Shown here one piece after another: positions 39,234 through 49,901 of a stretch of DNA of 64,000 nt; positions within the stretch are counted from its first letter, which is position 1; every line of letters starts with the position of its first letter. Origin of the DNA: Casuarina equisetifolia (lineage: Eukaryota > Streptophyta > Magnoliopsida > Fagales > Casuarinaceae); NCBI GenBank assembly GCA_028551475.1, contig CM052357.1:20936451-21000450 (forward strand), in the 5' to 3' direction. Both the position numbers and the translations under genes were made by a program. Below the pieces are notes generated by a model. That model was not told the origin of the DNA. It did not search any database and saw nothing but the letters and a program-made list of their open reading frames with translations.

Positions 39234-40380
39234 TGAAAGAAACTAACATGAACACATTCAAGATTCAAGCACCCAAAAATAAAAGAAAAACTAAGGACCT
39301 CATATACAATCTTAAGAAGACATGTACACAAATACACATAGTATTTATAGAATAATTGGCTTTTGGATGCATGTCACTCTGTCTATACAATCATGAGCAT
39401 AGTTGGTTTCCTTGGGATGTGTGCCAAATTCTTAATAGATAATACTTTCTTAACACTCCCTTCAAGTCAGTACTTTGTACAAGTCAAATATACTAAACAT
39501 GCAAAAAAGATAACTAGATTGCTACAAAGCTTTCATTAAAATATGTATAAATTGCCCATGTGTCCTAATCAATTGAGTCTAAATCATACATCTTTGCTAT
39601 TTATCTTAAATGAAAAAGACAATTAATCTCTATGTGCTTAGTCCATTTGTAAAAAATAGGATTATTTGCTTTACAAATTGCCAATTTTATTATCATAAAA
39701 CAATGGAATAGGTCATATAATCCTAGTCCATAAATCCCCATGGACATTGTGTACTTAGACTATCTCACAAATAGTGGTTGTCATGGCTCAACATTTATCT
39801 TCTAAGGTGGAATGAGAAATCATAATCTATTTCATGGTTTTCCAAGAAATCAATGAATTGTCAAGTTTAATACAAAAGCCAGTAAGAGATTGTTGTAAAA
39901 ATAATGAGCAATCAAATGGTGAAACTTGCCTCTACTAGAAAATACACATAGCATATACTCATAACATACAATTCTATGCCAAAATCATATGACATATGAA
40001 AAATAAGATTACATGGATGACATCCATAGATGGAAAGTTTTCAATCAACTTTACACGGAAGTTATTCTTTCCCAAGAACCCAGAGTCAATTGGCATAAGA
40101 TAGTGTTGTTTAAGCAATTTTATGAATAATCAATTATAATATGGCTAGTAATCCAAAATCAACAACCTATAGGCAATAGATTCCACTTTTTAGGAGATTC
40201 TAGTGATAACGAAATCACCTTTTCTCAAAGTCTCAATACTCAATTGCAATCTAGGCATAACTAGAGACAATACTTAATATAACACCATCATACCTATACC
40301 AACATTTGACAATCAATTGGCTCATTAATCATGTAAAAGGGAAAAACTGTAAACCATATATTCAATGCATATTTTGTTTA
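39234..40380 (-). mobile_element. 3' half of a copia element cut by inversion
   Basis: A 222-bp LTR (39234-39455) is followed on the minus strand's upstream side by a purine tract (CTTGAAGGGAG) and degenerate RNase H sequence reading WTKHIEINCLF near 39600-39650. The body runs to about 40380, then changes abruptly into the inverted 5' flank of copy E. No second LTR follows here; its partner is at 44052 in the opposite orientation. Confidence 0.65.
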
Positions 40381-42018
40381 TATTTTTTGGAATGAAAGAA
40401 ATAGTAGGGTTTTCAAAAATATTGCTGGCTTTAAAACTATTAAAAAGCTTATAAGAAATAATTTTTTATATTAAAAAGATCTTCAAAATAGTTGAGAACT
40501 TATACATTTAGTATTCTTGAAAACTTGAAGAGACCATATTTGATTTGGTATAATGTTGTGCCCCTAGTAATCAACTTTAAAAAAAAATCAACATTAAGGT
40601 AAAAACCTATAAATGTTTTGGGGTGGATGATATGATGGAAAGTTATGATGAAATTTCATAATAAATAGCAAATTTAATTTTTTTTTTGCACGAAAGTCAT
40701 AGCTTCAAACTAATTGACATCTCCTCCGGTGAACAAGCTATGAGGACTATGAGGAGTTGATGAATTCAATCCCATCTTTGGCGTGTTGCATCATTTTTCT
40801 TTTTCAATAAATGAGAAGAGAAGGAAGCAACAAAGGGAGGATCGTTTTCAATGGGTAGCCAAAAATCTAAGAATGAGGCGAAATCCTAGGAAATGCTTCA
40901 AGGCATAAGAATGGAAGTGGCCCATTAAGTCAAAGTATTGACAGAATAATATGTGAGCGATGGGCAACGATTCAAGTCATTGGAGTAGGAGGGAGTACAA
41001 TCTTATCGTAAATGGGAAATCTTCATTTTTGCGCATCCAGAGATCATAGTAAATTCCATATTCAATTGTCAAAACTAAACTAAACGACCAAGTCCTTACT
41101 TCTGCGTTACAGGCACATTATATGTTTCATGCATGCAGATCATCCTTTTGAAAAGCGCAATTTACCATTTTCATGAATGATTAAGGGTTGTTGGATGGGT
41201 TGGATGGTGATATGACGTGAATTTGAAAAAGGAGTTTTATAATACATGATCAAATATTTTAATTTTTTGTTTTCCACAAAAAGTCAATTATCTTGATACC
41301 AATTGATATTTCTCCCGCTAAACAAGCAAGAAGTGTGATGAGAACTCGAACTCATTCTCATCCTGTGTATCATCCTTTCTTTTCACATCTATAGATGAGA
41401 AGAGAAAGGAATTGGTACAGCTGCAAGGAGTCCAAAGTAACGTCAGAAATACACTCACAGGGACGATAAGTGTCTCTCCTTCATTGATAAAACTACAAAA
41501 CCCAATAAGGTTCTTGATGAGCTTCCATGGCTCTATCAAGACATACACTCTTGATGTTCAAAAGTAGAGCCCTAGGCGTCCAAGAGAACGAAAGTGACTG
41601 CAACGTCAAAGTCATTTGTTATGGGATTCCATCCATAGAAGGTAAGAAACAAAATGATTCTCTAAGATACTTCCTTGGTTGGGTGTAAATCTTTAACTGA
41701 GATTTTGCTGAAATTATAGCCTTTACTGTGGATTTGTCGGAGAAAAGGACGTAGCAAGTAATATGCATTTGCTTTCGACTTGGAGATATACGTTGACTCG
41801 CAGTAGAAGAAAGAGAGCAGGGTTTATAGCAATGAAAATAGTTGTAGTTGTACTGGGTTACCGGCATTACGACGTCGTATGGGCAGCCCAAGACCCGACA
41901 CTACGTTTGAAATTGGAAGTTCTTAACCAAGACTGGGTCAGCCGCTATGCCAGTTCAAGTAGGTCGGCAGGTCAAAATTTTCGACATCTGACCGGTTCTT
42001 TGTAAGTCGAGCTCCCTT
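40380..42018. repeat. 5' flank of copy E (inverted relative to other units)
   Basis: Matches 10722-11410 plus 17046-18150 (copy B) and 51251-52400 (copy G) in reverse complement. Landmarks include 'aaagagaaaggaattgg' region at about 41395 and 'ggactcc' block near 41430. The match starts at about 40400, which marks one edge of the inverted segment. No gene. Confidence 0.65.
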
Positions 42019-42026
42019 TATAAATA
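42019..42026 (+). promoter_or_regulatory. TATA box of copy E
   Basis: TATAAATA, ending 61 bp before the ATG. Copy G has an identical box at the same distance. Confidence 0.65.
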
Positions 42027-42086
42027 AGCCTCGACTCAACACCCCACTTCCATCCTCAACATTTTCCAGTTTTTCCAGCGGACGAA

Positions 42087-43364
42087 ATGGCTTCAACTCT
42101 ACGATTATCTTCTTCTTCTTCGTCTTCTTCTTCGTGCTTCTGTTCAAGGAAAATTAATGCAGTAATTCATGTCCCGAGGCTTCCGAATGTCCCTTTCTCG
42201 GTTCCAAGAGTACAAACCAGAAAGCTGGTTGAGGAACTGAAGATAAAGGATGGATTCGCGAACCTAGCCCCACTAGAGAAGATCAACTTCGTTGCCGCAC
42301 CCATCGATGGAAGATCTACCGACTCCAAGAACATTGCCACTACCCAACTCTATGCCATTTTAGAGATCGTGGCTGACAGGTTGGAGATGCACACAAACAT
42401 TGGAAAACAGCGTGAGAATTGGAATGCTCTTCTCCTAAACTCCATCAACATGATGACTCTCACGGCTGCGACTATGGCTGGTATTGCGGCGATTGCCGGA
42501 AACGGAATGCCCCTTTTGGCTCTGAAGTTGTCTTCCACTCTCTTGTATTGTGCAGCCACGGGGATGTTGCTGGTGATGAATAAGATTCAGCCTTCACAAC
42601 TCGCAGAGGAACAACGTAATGCCACAAGATTGTTCAAGCAGCTCAACAGCCAAATCCAAACGATGCTGCCTATTGGGATTCCAACTCAAGAAGATGTGAA
42701 AGAGATGATGGAAAAGGTTTTGGCTCTGGACAAAGCCTACCCACTTCCCTTGGTAGGAGTTATGCTTGACAAGTTCCCCGCAAAGTTTGAGCCGGCTGTT
42801 TGGTGGCCTTCAAATCAACTTCAGAACAAAAAAGATTCACGAGGAGAAAAGCAGCTAGAGAAGAATGGGTGGAGCGAGGAACTCGAAGGAGAAATGCGAG
42901 AGATCATCGAGGTGGTGAAGAGAAAGGACTTTGAGGACTACGAAAGGCTAGGCAATCTTGCGTTGAAGATCAACAAGGTTTTAGCCATCTCAGGTCCATT
43001 ACTCACAGGCATTGCAGCTGCTGGGTCTGCTTTCGTTGGTAATGGGTCATGGGCGGCAGTAGTAGCAGTTGCTGCGGGGGCTTTAGCCAGCGCTGTAAAT
43101 GCTTTCGAGCATGGCGGCCAAGTCGGGATGGTATTTGAGATGTACAGGAACAACGGCGGCTTCTTCCGGCAACTCCAGGAATCAATTAATGATACACTTA
43201 AGGAAAGAGATTTGCAGAAAAGAGAAAACGGGGAGTTGTATGAAATGAAGGTGGCTTTGCAACTGGGGAGAGGCTTGTCACAACTCAGAGACCTCGCCAG
43301 AAAGTCGGCTTATAGCCGTGTGGAAGGAGCCGCCATAGATGAATTCGCTAGCAAGCTTTTTTAG
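42087..43364 (+). CDS. At4g22030-like family protein, copy E (intact)
   Basis: Intact single exon of 425 residues, and the only copy of the main array on the plus strand. It starts MASTLRL followed by nine serines (a tct/tcg repeat), then CFCSRKINAVIHVPRLPN. Its core matches A and F: LYAILEIVADRLEMHTNIG, the two hydrophobic pairs, PAVWWPSNQ, GQVGMVFEMYRNNGGFFR and the DEFASKLF end. Differences include LYCAATG for LYSAATG and TMLPIGIPTQ for TMLAVGTPTQ. The N-terminus and flanks group it with B and G. The label 'F-box' is from memory of the family; no F-box is visible, and plastid targeting with membrane association is an inference. Confidence 0.92.
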   Translation: MASTLRLSSSSSSSSSCFCSRKINAVIHVPRLPNVPFSVPRVQTRKLVEELKIKDGFANLAPLEKINFVAAPIDGRSTDSKNIATTQLYAILEIVADRLEMHTNIGKQRENWNALLLNSINMMTLTAATMAGIAAIAGNGMPLLALKLSSTLLYCAATGMLLVMNKIQPSQLAEEQRNATRLFKQLNSQIQTMLPIGIPTQEDVKEMMEKVLALDKAYPLPLVGVMLDKFPAKFEPAVWWPSNQLQNKKDSRGEKQLEKNGWSEELEGEMREIIEVVKRKDFEDYERLGNLALKINKVLAISGPLLTGIAAAGSAFVGNGSWAAVVAVAAGALASAVNAFEHGGQVGMVFEMYRNNGGFFRQLQESINDTLKERDLQKRENGELYEMKVALQLGRGLSQLRDLARKSAYSRVEGAAIDEFASKLF

Positions 43365-44051
43365 TTCAAGAACCCGTGCATACTTATTCTTTGATTATTT
43401 GTACAGCCAATTGTTTATAAATCCGATAATATTGACAAATGCTAATTGTCATATTTTTATCAGCTTCTTGGTAAAGCACAAAAAGAATTCACTTCTTACT
43501 CATTCACATCTGCAAGTCTCTTTTGAAAATACATATTACAGCCTGGAAGAGAATAACCAAAATAACTAATGACAAGTTGTTCAAACTCTGTACCAGTATG
43601 GGAACGTTGGAGACAACGCTTAATGTTCAACCATCCTATTTACAAAAGACTATGAGAATTAGTTGGGTTATCAATCATGTAAAATGAAAGAGTTTCAAGG
43701 TTACTATCTTTAAATCTATATTTACTTCATTTGTTTGTGTCATTTATAAGAAAATAAATGACAGAACTTTTAGTTACGTTAATAATTTAGAAATTATTAC
43801 ACTTGAAGCAATTAAGAAACTTATTAGGAATGAATCTTTAAAGAAAGAAAGATAATAAAAAAAATTAAAAATTTGTATATCCAATGTGCTTGAAGGTTAG
43901 ATGAGGTCATTTTTCTATAAATATAGCCGATCATAATGAAGGGGTGGTTGGATTTTGGAGAAAATTATTGTAATGGACCAATCAATTACTGAAGATGGAG
44001 TGAGTAAGCTCTTTATGTAACTTGGCCACTTTTGTTTTCAAACCTATTATG
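43365..44051. repeat. 3' flank of copy E
   Basis: Reverse-complement match to the G 3' flank from 49901 to about 49060 and to parts of the B flank, through 'aagctctttatgtaacttgg' to 'caaacctattatg' at 44041-44051. There it is cut by an LTR. No gene. Confidence 0.65.
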
Positions 44052-44330
44052 TGTTGAGAATCTGTTATCTATTCAAAATTTGGCACGCATCCGAAGAAAT
44101 CTGCCCCAATTTTACGGTTGTGTACACAAAATTAATGGGACGCATCCCAAAAGAAATTGCACAAGCTCATGATTGTACGAGTAGAGCGGCATGCATCTCA
44201 AGGCCAATTGATCTATGTATATTATTTGTTTTTTTGTACATCTTTTCTTGATATTGTATACGAGGCTTTCAGTTTTTTCTTCATTTTGAGTGTTTGGATC
44301 TTGAATATGTGTGGCATCAAAGTACTCAAG
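44052..44330 (+). mobile_element. 5' LTR of the split copia element
   Basis: Begins TGTTGAGAATC and is a reverse-complement match of the LTR at 39234-39455 (shared 'gctcatgattgta' and 'tggatcttgaat'-like stretches). A possible primer-binding site TGGCATCAAAG follows at about 44320-44335, so this is the 5' LTR. Its outer flank TTATG (rc CATAA) pairs with CATGG at 39229-39233 as a decayed 5-bp target duplication of one insertion. Confidence 0.6.
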
Positions 44331-44410
44331 TTTGCCCCACTTTTTTTCTTTTTCTTTTTAATGCTTGAGATTTCTCGTCCTTTATCAGTCTCGTGTCAGA
44401 GGTGATAAAG

Positions 44411-44640
44411 CAGGAATCCAAACAGCATCAAGATTTCCTGGATTAAGAAGAGGAGTAAGAAGAAAAGGCTTCTCCCGGATTCACAGTATTCCTCGTTTAC
44501 TGAAGAGGAAATAAATAGTTGTGTTTATAATTAGGAATACTGTTTGCAGGAATCCAAACAACATCAAAATTTCCTGGATTAAGGAGAGGATTAAGAAGAA
44601 AAGGCTTCTCCCGGATTCACAGAATTCCTTGTTTAATAAA
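44411..44640. repeat. Direct repeat pair of about 90 bp
   Basis: Two copies starting 'caggaatccaaaca' and containing 'ggcttctcccggattcacag' lie at about 44411-44500 and 44548-44637, with about 47 bp between them. They differ by a few bases. Origin unknown; they lie next to the inferred inversion breakpoint. Confidence 0.75.
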
Positions 44641-44692
44641 TAAATAAATAAATATGAACTTATCTATGAATAAATAAATAAATAGATAAGAG
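44635..44692. repeat. AAAT microsatellite
   Basis: Two runs of (aaat)n / (taaa)n separated by a short non-repeat stretch. Confidence 0.8.
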
Positions 44693-44857
44693 TAATATAG
44701 ATTGTCTTATATTGACTAAAGTTTACTTAAAGTTTTATTTAAAAAAATATAGATATCACCTCATTATAACTAGGTGAAGAGAAAATTTATTTGATAACAT
44801 AATATCACATCTTCATTTTAAAAGGCTGCTAAGTATGTAGCCCATAATTCAATAATA

Positions 44858-45045
44858 ACCGAAAAGGTACTAGCTTCCTGTCTTGCAGTTGAAAAAAATG
44901 AACGCATACAAGGGTCTCATAATTAATCTTTATTTTTATGGAGTTATCCAATTTTCACGTGAATGAGTTAGCGGAGTAGTTCCATTCACGTGAAAATTGG
45001 ACAACTTCATAAAAATAAAGATTAATCATGAGACCCTTGTATGCG
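44858..45045. mobile_element. 188-bp fold-back insertion
   Basis: The segment carries two 65-bp inverted arms (44900-44964 and 44984-45048) with only about three mismatches and a 19-bp loop; the right arm's last 3 bp overlap the flanking repeat. The 10-bp sequence TTCAATAATA stands on both sides (44848-44857 and 45046-45055). Closing the gap restores the unit flank seen at about 24905-24960. A 9-10 bp duplication would fit a Mutator-type or fold-back element, but the outer ends are not terminal inverted repeats. The arms resemble the unit intergenic block at about 47617-47740, so captured local sequence is another explanation. Confidence 0.6.
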
Positions 45046-45667
45046 TTCAATAATAAAATCATATTTTCTAAACTAGAAACATATATATAAAAAATGTTCG
45101 TTAGAAAGAATAGACCATACAATGAAACATTTATTATGCAAAATAAGCTGCTCAATTGTTTATTTCTGTATTTGTTATTGAATAAACAACAAAGCTATTC
45201 CTTAGTGTTTGTTGTTGGTTTGCAAAAAAAAAAAAAGAATACCAAATTACATGAAGGGTTTACTCATTCAATCTTCATTAGATAAGATTGCTGCTCCGTT
45301 ATAGTTAGACTTTTAACAAAATCCAGCCACCATCTCATTAGAATAGGTTAATTTTATAATAACACGGTGCCTAATCTCTAAACTCAGCCACCCCTTCATT
45401 ATAAAAATAATAGGTTGTTTTTACAGTAATATAATGCCCATTCACTGCTTAATTCTCTTCCGGCCGTCGTATTGACTTTCAAAAGAGACTTCCACATCTC
45501 AAGAATTATAACAAAAAAGTCTTTCCTCCTTTTTGAGATGTTCTTTCACATTCCTTTAAGCAAAAAGCTGATAAAAGTTTGAGAATTAGCATTGGTCAAC
45601 GTTATGGAATTTTATAAACAATTGATTGTACAAATAATCAAAGAAAAAGAATGCACAGGTTCTTGAA
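45046..45667. repeat. 3' flank of copy F
   Basis: Shared unit flank with the landmarks 'gaccatacaatgaaacattt', 'acaaagctattcctta', 'ctgctccgttatag' and 'gttctttcacattccttta'. It is closest to the A flank (1-470). No gene; the frame open in A is interrupted by stops here. Confidence 0.65.
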
Positions 45668-46945
45668 CTAAAAAAGCTTGCTAGCGAATTCATCTATGGC
45701 GGTTCCTTCCACACGGGAATAAGCCGACTTTCTGGCGAGGTCTCTGAGTTGCGACAAGCTTCTCCCCAGTTGCAAAGCTACCTTCATTTCATACAACTCC
45801 CCGTTTTCTCTTTTCTGCAAATCTCTTTCCTTAAGTGTATCATTAATTGATTCCTGGAGTTGCCGGAAGAAGCCGCCGTTGTTCCTGTACATCTCAAACA
45901 CCATACCGACTTGGGCGCCATGCTCGAAAGCATTAACCGCGCTGGCTAAAGCCCCCGCGGCAACTGCTACTACTGCGGCCCATGACCCATTACCGACAAA
46001 AGCAGACCCGGCAGCTGCGACGCCTGTGAGTAATGGACCTGAGATGGCTAAAACCTTGTTGATCTTCAACGCAAGATTGCCTAGCCTTTCGTAGTCCTCA
46101 AAGTCCTTTCTCTTCATCACCTCGATGATCTCTCGCATTTCTCCTTCTAGTTCCTCGCTCCACCCATTCTTCTCTACCTGCTTTCCTCCACGTGAATCTT
46201 TTTTGCTTTGAAGTTGATTTGAAGGCCACCAAACAGCCGGCTCAAACTTTGCGGGGAACTTGTCAAGCATAACTCCTACCAAGGGAAGTGGGTAGGCTTT
46301 GTCCAGAGCCAAAACCTTTTCCATCATCTCCTTCACATCTTCTTGAGTTGGAGTCCCAACAGCCAGCATCGTTTGGATTTGGCTGTGGAGCTGCTTGAAC
46401 AATCTTGTGGCATTACGTTGTTCCTCTGCGAGTTGTGAAGGCTGAATCTTATTCATCACCAGCAACATGCCCGTGGCTGCAGAATATAAGAGAGTGGAAG
46501 ACAATTTGAGAGCCAAAAGGGGCATTCCGTTTCCAGCAATCGCTGCAATACCAGCCATAGCTGCAGCCGTGAGAGTTATCATGTTGACGGAGTTTAGGAG
46601 AAGGGCATTCCAGTTTTCACGCTGATTTCCAAGATTAGCGTGCATCTCTACCCTGTCAGCCACGATCTCTAGAATGGCATAGAGCTTTGTAGTCGCAAAG
46701 TTCTTGGAGTCAGTTGATCTTTGCTCGATGAGTGTGGCAATAACGTCGTTCTTTTCGAGCGGAGCCAGGTTCGCGAACCCATCTCTTATCTTCAGTTCTT
46801 CAACCAGTTTTCCGGTTTGTATTTTTGGAACTGAGAAAGAGAGCTTTGGGAGTTTTGGGACATGAATAGCAGCATGGATTTTCCGTGAGCAGCAAGATGA
46901 GGTAGAAGAAGACAAGAGCAGATTCGAAACTTGCAAAGAAGCCAT
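45668..46945 (-). CDS. At4g22030-like family protein, copy F (intact)
   Basis: Intact 425-residue single exon, the closest relative of copy A by N-terminus (MASLQVSNLLLSSS), flanks and TATA spacing. It has the family layout: Ser-rich transit-like N-terminus, LYAILEIVADRVEMHANLG, hydrophobic segments at about 115-164 and 295-339, KVLALDKAYPLPLVGVM, PAVWWPSNQ, GMVFEMYRNNGGFFR and DEFASKLF. Only scattered substitutions separate it from A, so the duplication is recent or the copies have been homogenised. Function unknown; see copy A for the basis of the family label. Confidence 0.92.
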   Translation of the reverse strand: MASLQVSNLLLSSSTSSCCSRKIHAAIHVPKLPKLSFSVPKIQTGKLVEELKIRDGFANLAPLEKNDVIATLIEQRSTDSKNFATTKLYAILEIVADRVEMHANLGNQRENWNALLLNSVNMITLTAAAMAGIAAIAGNGMPLLALKLSSTLLYSAATGMLLVMNKIQPSQLAEEQRNATRLFKQLHSQIQTMLAVGTPTQEDVKEMMEKVLALDKAYPLPLVGVMLDKFPAKFEPAVWWPSNQLQSKKDSRGGKQVEKNGWSEELEGEMREIIEVMKRKDFEDYERLGNLALKINKVLAISGPLLTGVAAAGSAFVGNGSWAAVVAVAAGALASAVNAFEHGAQVGMVFEMYRNNGGFFRQLQESINDTLKERDLQKRENGELYEMKVALQLGRSLSQLRDLARKSAYSRVEGTAIDEFASKLF

Positions 46946-47017
46946 CAGCTTTTCTATCGCTTATTGAAGGAGAACTAGAATGGTCGAGGATAAAAGACAG
47001 AAGGCGATGTACGCATC

Positions 47018-47025
47018 ATATATAA
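47018..47025 (-). promoter_or_regulatory. TATA box of copy F
   Basis: TTATATAT on the minus strand, 73 bp upstream of the ATG, the same position as in copy A. Confidence 0.6.
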
Positions 47026-48439
47026 GCACCACCGGGCTCCAGCTGAGGGGAAAAAGTCAGCTGTGGGAAATATTGACTGGTCCTATTGGCTGACCCATTC
47101 CCCTATTCATAATTTTCAATTTCTAGACTTTTCTACCGTGGATTGGCTCCTGCGACATGGCATACCTGGTCAGCTTGATGCAGCTAATATTTTTCTTTAC
47201 TACGACTACTGGACTCCTTCCTTCATCAAGGATGAGGCAACATAGCTCTGTAAAAAGTCATGATATCTACAGGATCATCAACATTACTGCTGTAGGCTAT
47301 TTCTGACCGTCAACAAGAATGTTATTTTTACCCAAGTTACATTTAAAAGTACAAGGATTTTTTCTTCATATATGGAGGATTTAGAAATAATATTTAGGCA
47401 ATGAGAGACTTAATCATATAATCCTTAATCATAATATTTAGGTAAGGAAATGCTTTTCATGAGGATTTTTTATTTACGAGCTACAATTTTATATAAAACA
47501 GACTCAAAAGTGCAAAAATATTTTTTACATATAAAATATTGTAAAACATGATTTAGAAAATGCAGAATTTTACAACACCATTTTTAGCAAATATCTAAAA
47601 GACAAAAGCAAATGCATACTTCTTGCGACATCTTTTTCGGATGACTTTTCACTATTTGCTTGGAAAAACGAACGGATATAAGAAAACCTTGAAAAGATTG
47701 TGTTCTTGTTTTTGAAGTAATCTGATTTTCACGTGAATGTAACTATTCTACTTATACCCAAATATTTGTGTCCAAACAAAATGATTTGATTTAGGATTTT
47801 AAAAAAGTTCGGGTCTCACGTTTACACGCCTAACATTTTTGTGTCATGATTCAACTTTGGGTAATAAATCTTCCAATCCTTCCTAACTCTTATCTCTTCT
47901 CGTCTATAAAGAAAAAAGTATGACACAACTCAATGGTATTGAGTCCAAACGAGCAGCTCCCTATCATAATAACTTAGTCTATATTGTTTATTATTAGATT
48001 TGTTATTAACTTTCCATCTCCCTTATTTTCATTTAACTCTGTTTTTTTATGCCATAAGTAACATATTGTACTTTTCGTACGGTTTTTTTTTATTTGTAAA
48101 ATTTCGGTTATCTTTCCTTGCATATACTAGATAAAGGGTAAAATTGCTAAGAATAGTATAAGTTATCTTATATTGTCTAAATTATCTTAAGAATTTTATT
48201 TAAGTCAAAATACTTGTCATCTCTTTACAAACAGACTTTAAGTAAAAAATAAATTTCCAACATAATATTAGGTTGTTTGTTTAGGAAGAAAACTTATATA
48301 TGAAGCCGGCAATGAATATGAGCTTTCCATTACAAAGCATGTATACGGAAGATGTTTTGTACAAAGAAACCATATAATGATATATCTACTATGCAAAACA
48401 AGCTATTCAATTGTTTATTTCGATTCTACTTTTGAGATG
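47026..48439. repeat. 5' flank of copy F
   Basis: Upstream half of the duplicated unit, matching A (1829-2880), D (32651-33312 plus 38497-39233) and C (22989-23650, 24340-24670). It keeps the 'gacacaactcaatggtattg' stretch near 47925 that is shared with C and missing from A and D. No gene. Confidence 0.65.
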
Positions 48440-49027
48440 GTCTAGTAGAATTAGCAAACACAATTTTATTAGATGATTCATATGCATAGATAAACTTCTT
48501 ATGGTAAAAGTGTTATTTTGAAAACTTTTTTCAATTGATATGTATTATAATTTTTATGGGTCTCAATTTAAAAATATGTCACACTTGTTCTTTTAGTATA
48601 CTTGGATTGAACAAATTTGATGAACTATCATGACACAACAAAGCTTTTATAGGATTATTAATGATTAGAATTTTAAATTACAATAGATGATCAAATCAAT
48701 TAAGAAAATGCTTTGACTGTGAAATTTCTTAAATATTCTTTTTTAACATGTCTATATTTTATAATCTAAATGAAATCGTAAATGTTTTCAAAATAAGGTT
48801 ATTGAATTATCATTTTGTTAACTAAAATCTAGAAAGTAATATATGGCAAGTATCTATATTTAAGAATATTAAACCTTTTTAGTCGAACATTTTGTTACAT
48901 CATAGCTAAAGATTTCAAAACTTAATTTTCTCTTACATAAGCTATAACGTTGAGGTATACTCTTAAGCCCTTCTATTATTTTGTTCTTAGATAAATAAAA
49001 TCACATATTTTATAAATAAAAAAAAAG
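48440..49027 (+). repeat. AT-rich dispersed repeat ending in poly(A)
   Basis: Inserted in the distal 3' flank of G, between 'gtttatttcgattct' and 'gctatttcttaatttacg'. It ends 'ataaataaaaaaaaag'. Reverse-complement relatives lie at about 23690-24240 and 2880-3780, and a same-orientation relative at about 8580-9020. I infer a 5'-truncated retroposon copy. Confidence 0.45.
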
Positions 49028-49901
49028 AAGCTATTTCTTAATTTACGTAGTAGGTCTGAAAACATAAATGGTCAAGTTACGTAAACAGCTTATTCACTCC
49101 ATCTTTCATAACTGAAACAATTGCTCCATTATAATGACTTTCACCAAAACCCAGCCACCCCTTCCTTACAATACACTTTTTTTACACCAACATGACACCC
49201 CATCATTATAAAATAATAGGTTATTTCTTATGGTAATATGATGCCCATTCTCTACCTAATGTTCGATCAACTATCCAACTTTTTATAAGTAAATGGACTA
49301 TATATCTAGTATGTAAACTTACATGATAAGATTAGGAACATACCTTTAGGCTATGACTACATATAACATCAAGTCAAATAAAAGAGGTTTTCCAGCTACT
49401 TTTATTATCTTGCTTCTTTTGAAGAAATTATTTCTAATATGCTTCTTCATAGGTTCAAGAATAATAATTTTTAGATTATCAATATAATTACAAGTTCTGT
49501 CATTCATTTCCTTTCCTTTCCAATAACACAAATAAATGAAGTAAATACATATTTAAAGATAGTAACTTGGAACTCTTTCCTTTCAGATGATTGATAGGTT
49601 GACTAATTCTTATACTCTACAATAAACAGGATGGTCTCCAACGTTCCCATATTGCTATAGAGTTTGAACAACTTGTTATTAGTTATTTTGATTATTAGCT
49701 TCCAGGCTGTCATATGTATTTTCAAAAGAGACTCGCAGAGATGAATGAATAAGAGTAAGAAGTGAGTGCGTTTTGTGTTTTACGCAAAAAAGCTGATAAA
49801 AATCTTGACAATTAGCATTCGTCAATGTTAAGGGGACTATATGAACAATTGGTTACAAATAATCAAAGAATAAAATAATAACTATGCACGGATTCTTAAA
49901 T
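49028..49901. repeat. 3' flank of copy G
   Basis: Shared with B (8349-8560, 9060-9384) and E (43365-44051, inverted). No supported gene; the 49346-49531 frame has a stop-interrupted counterpart in B and is not called. Confidence 0.65.
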
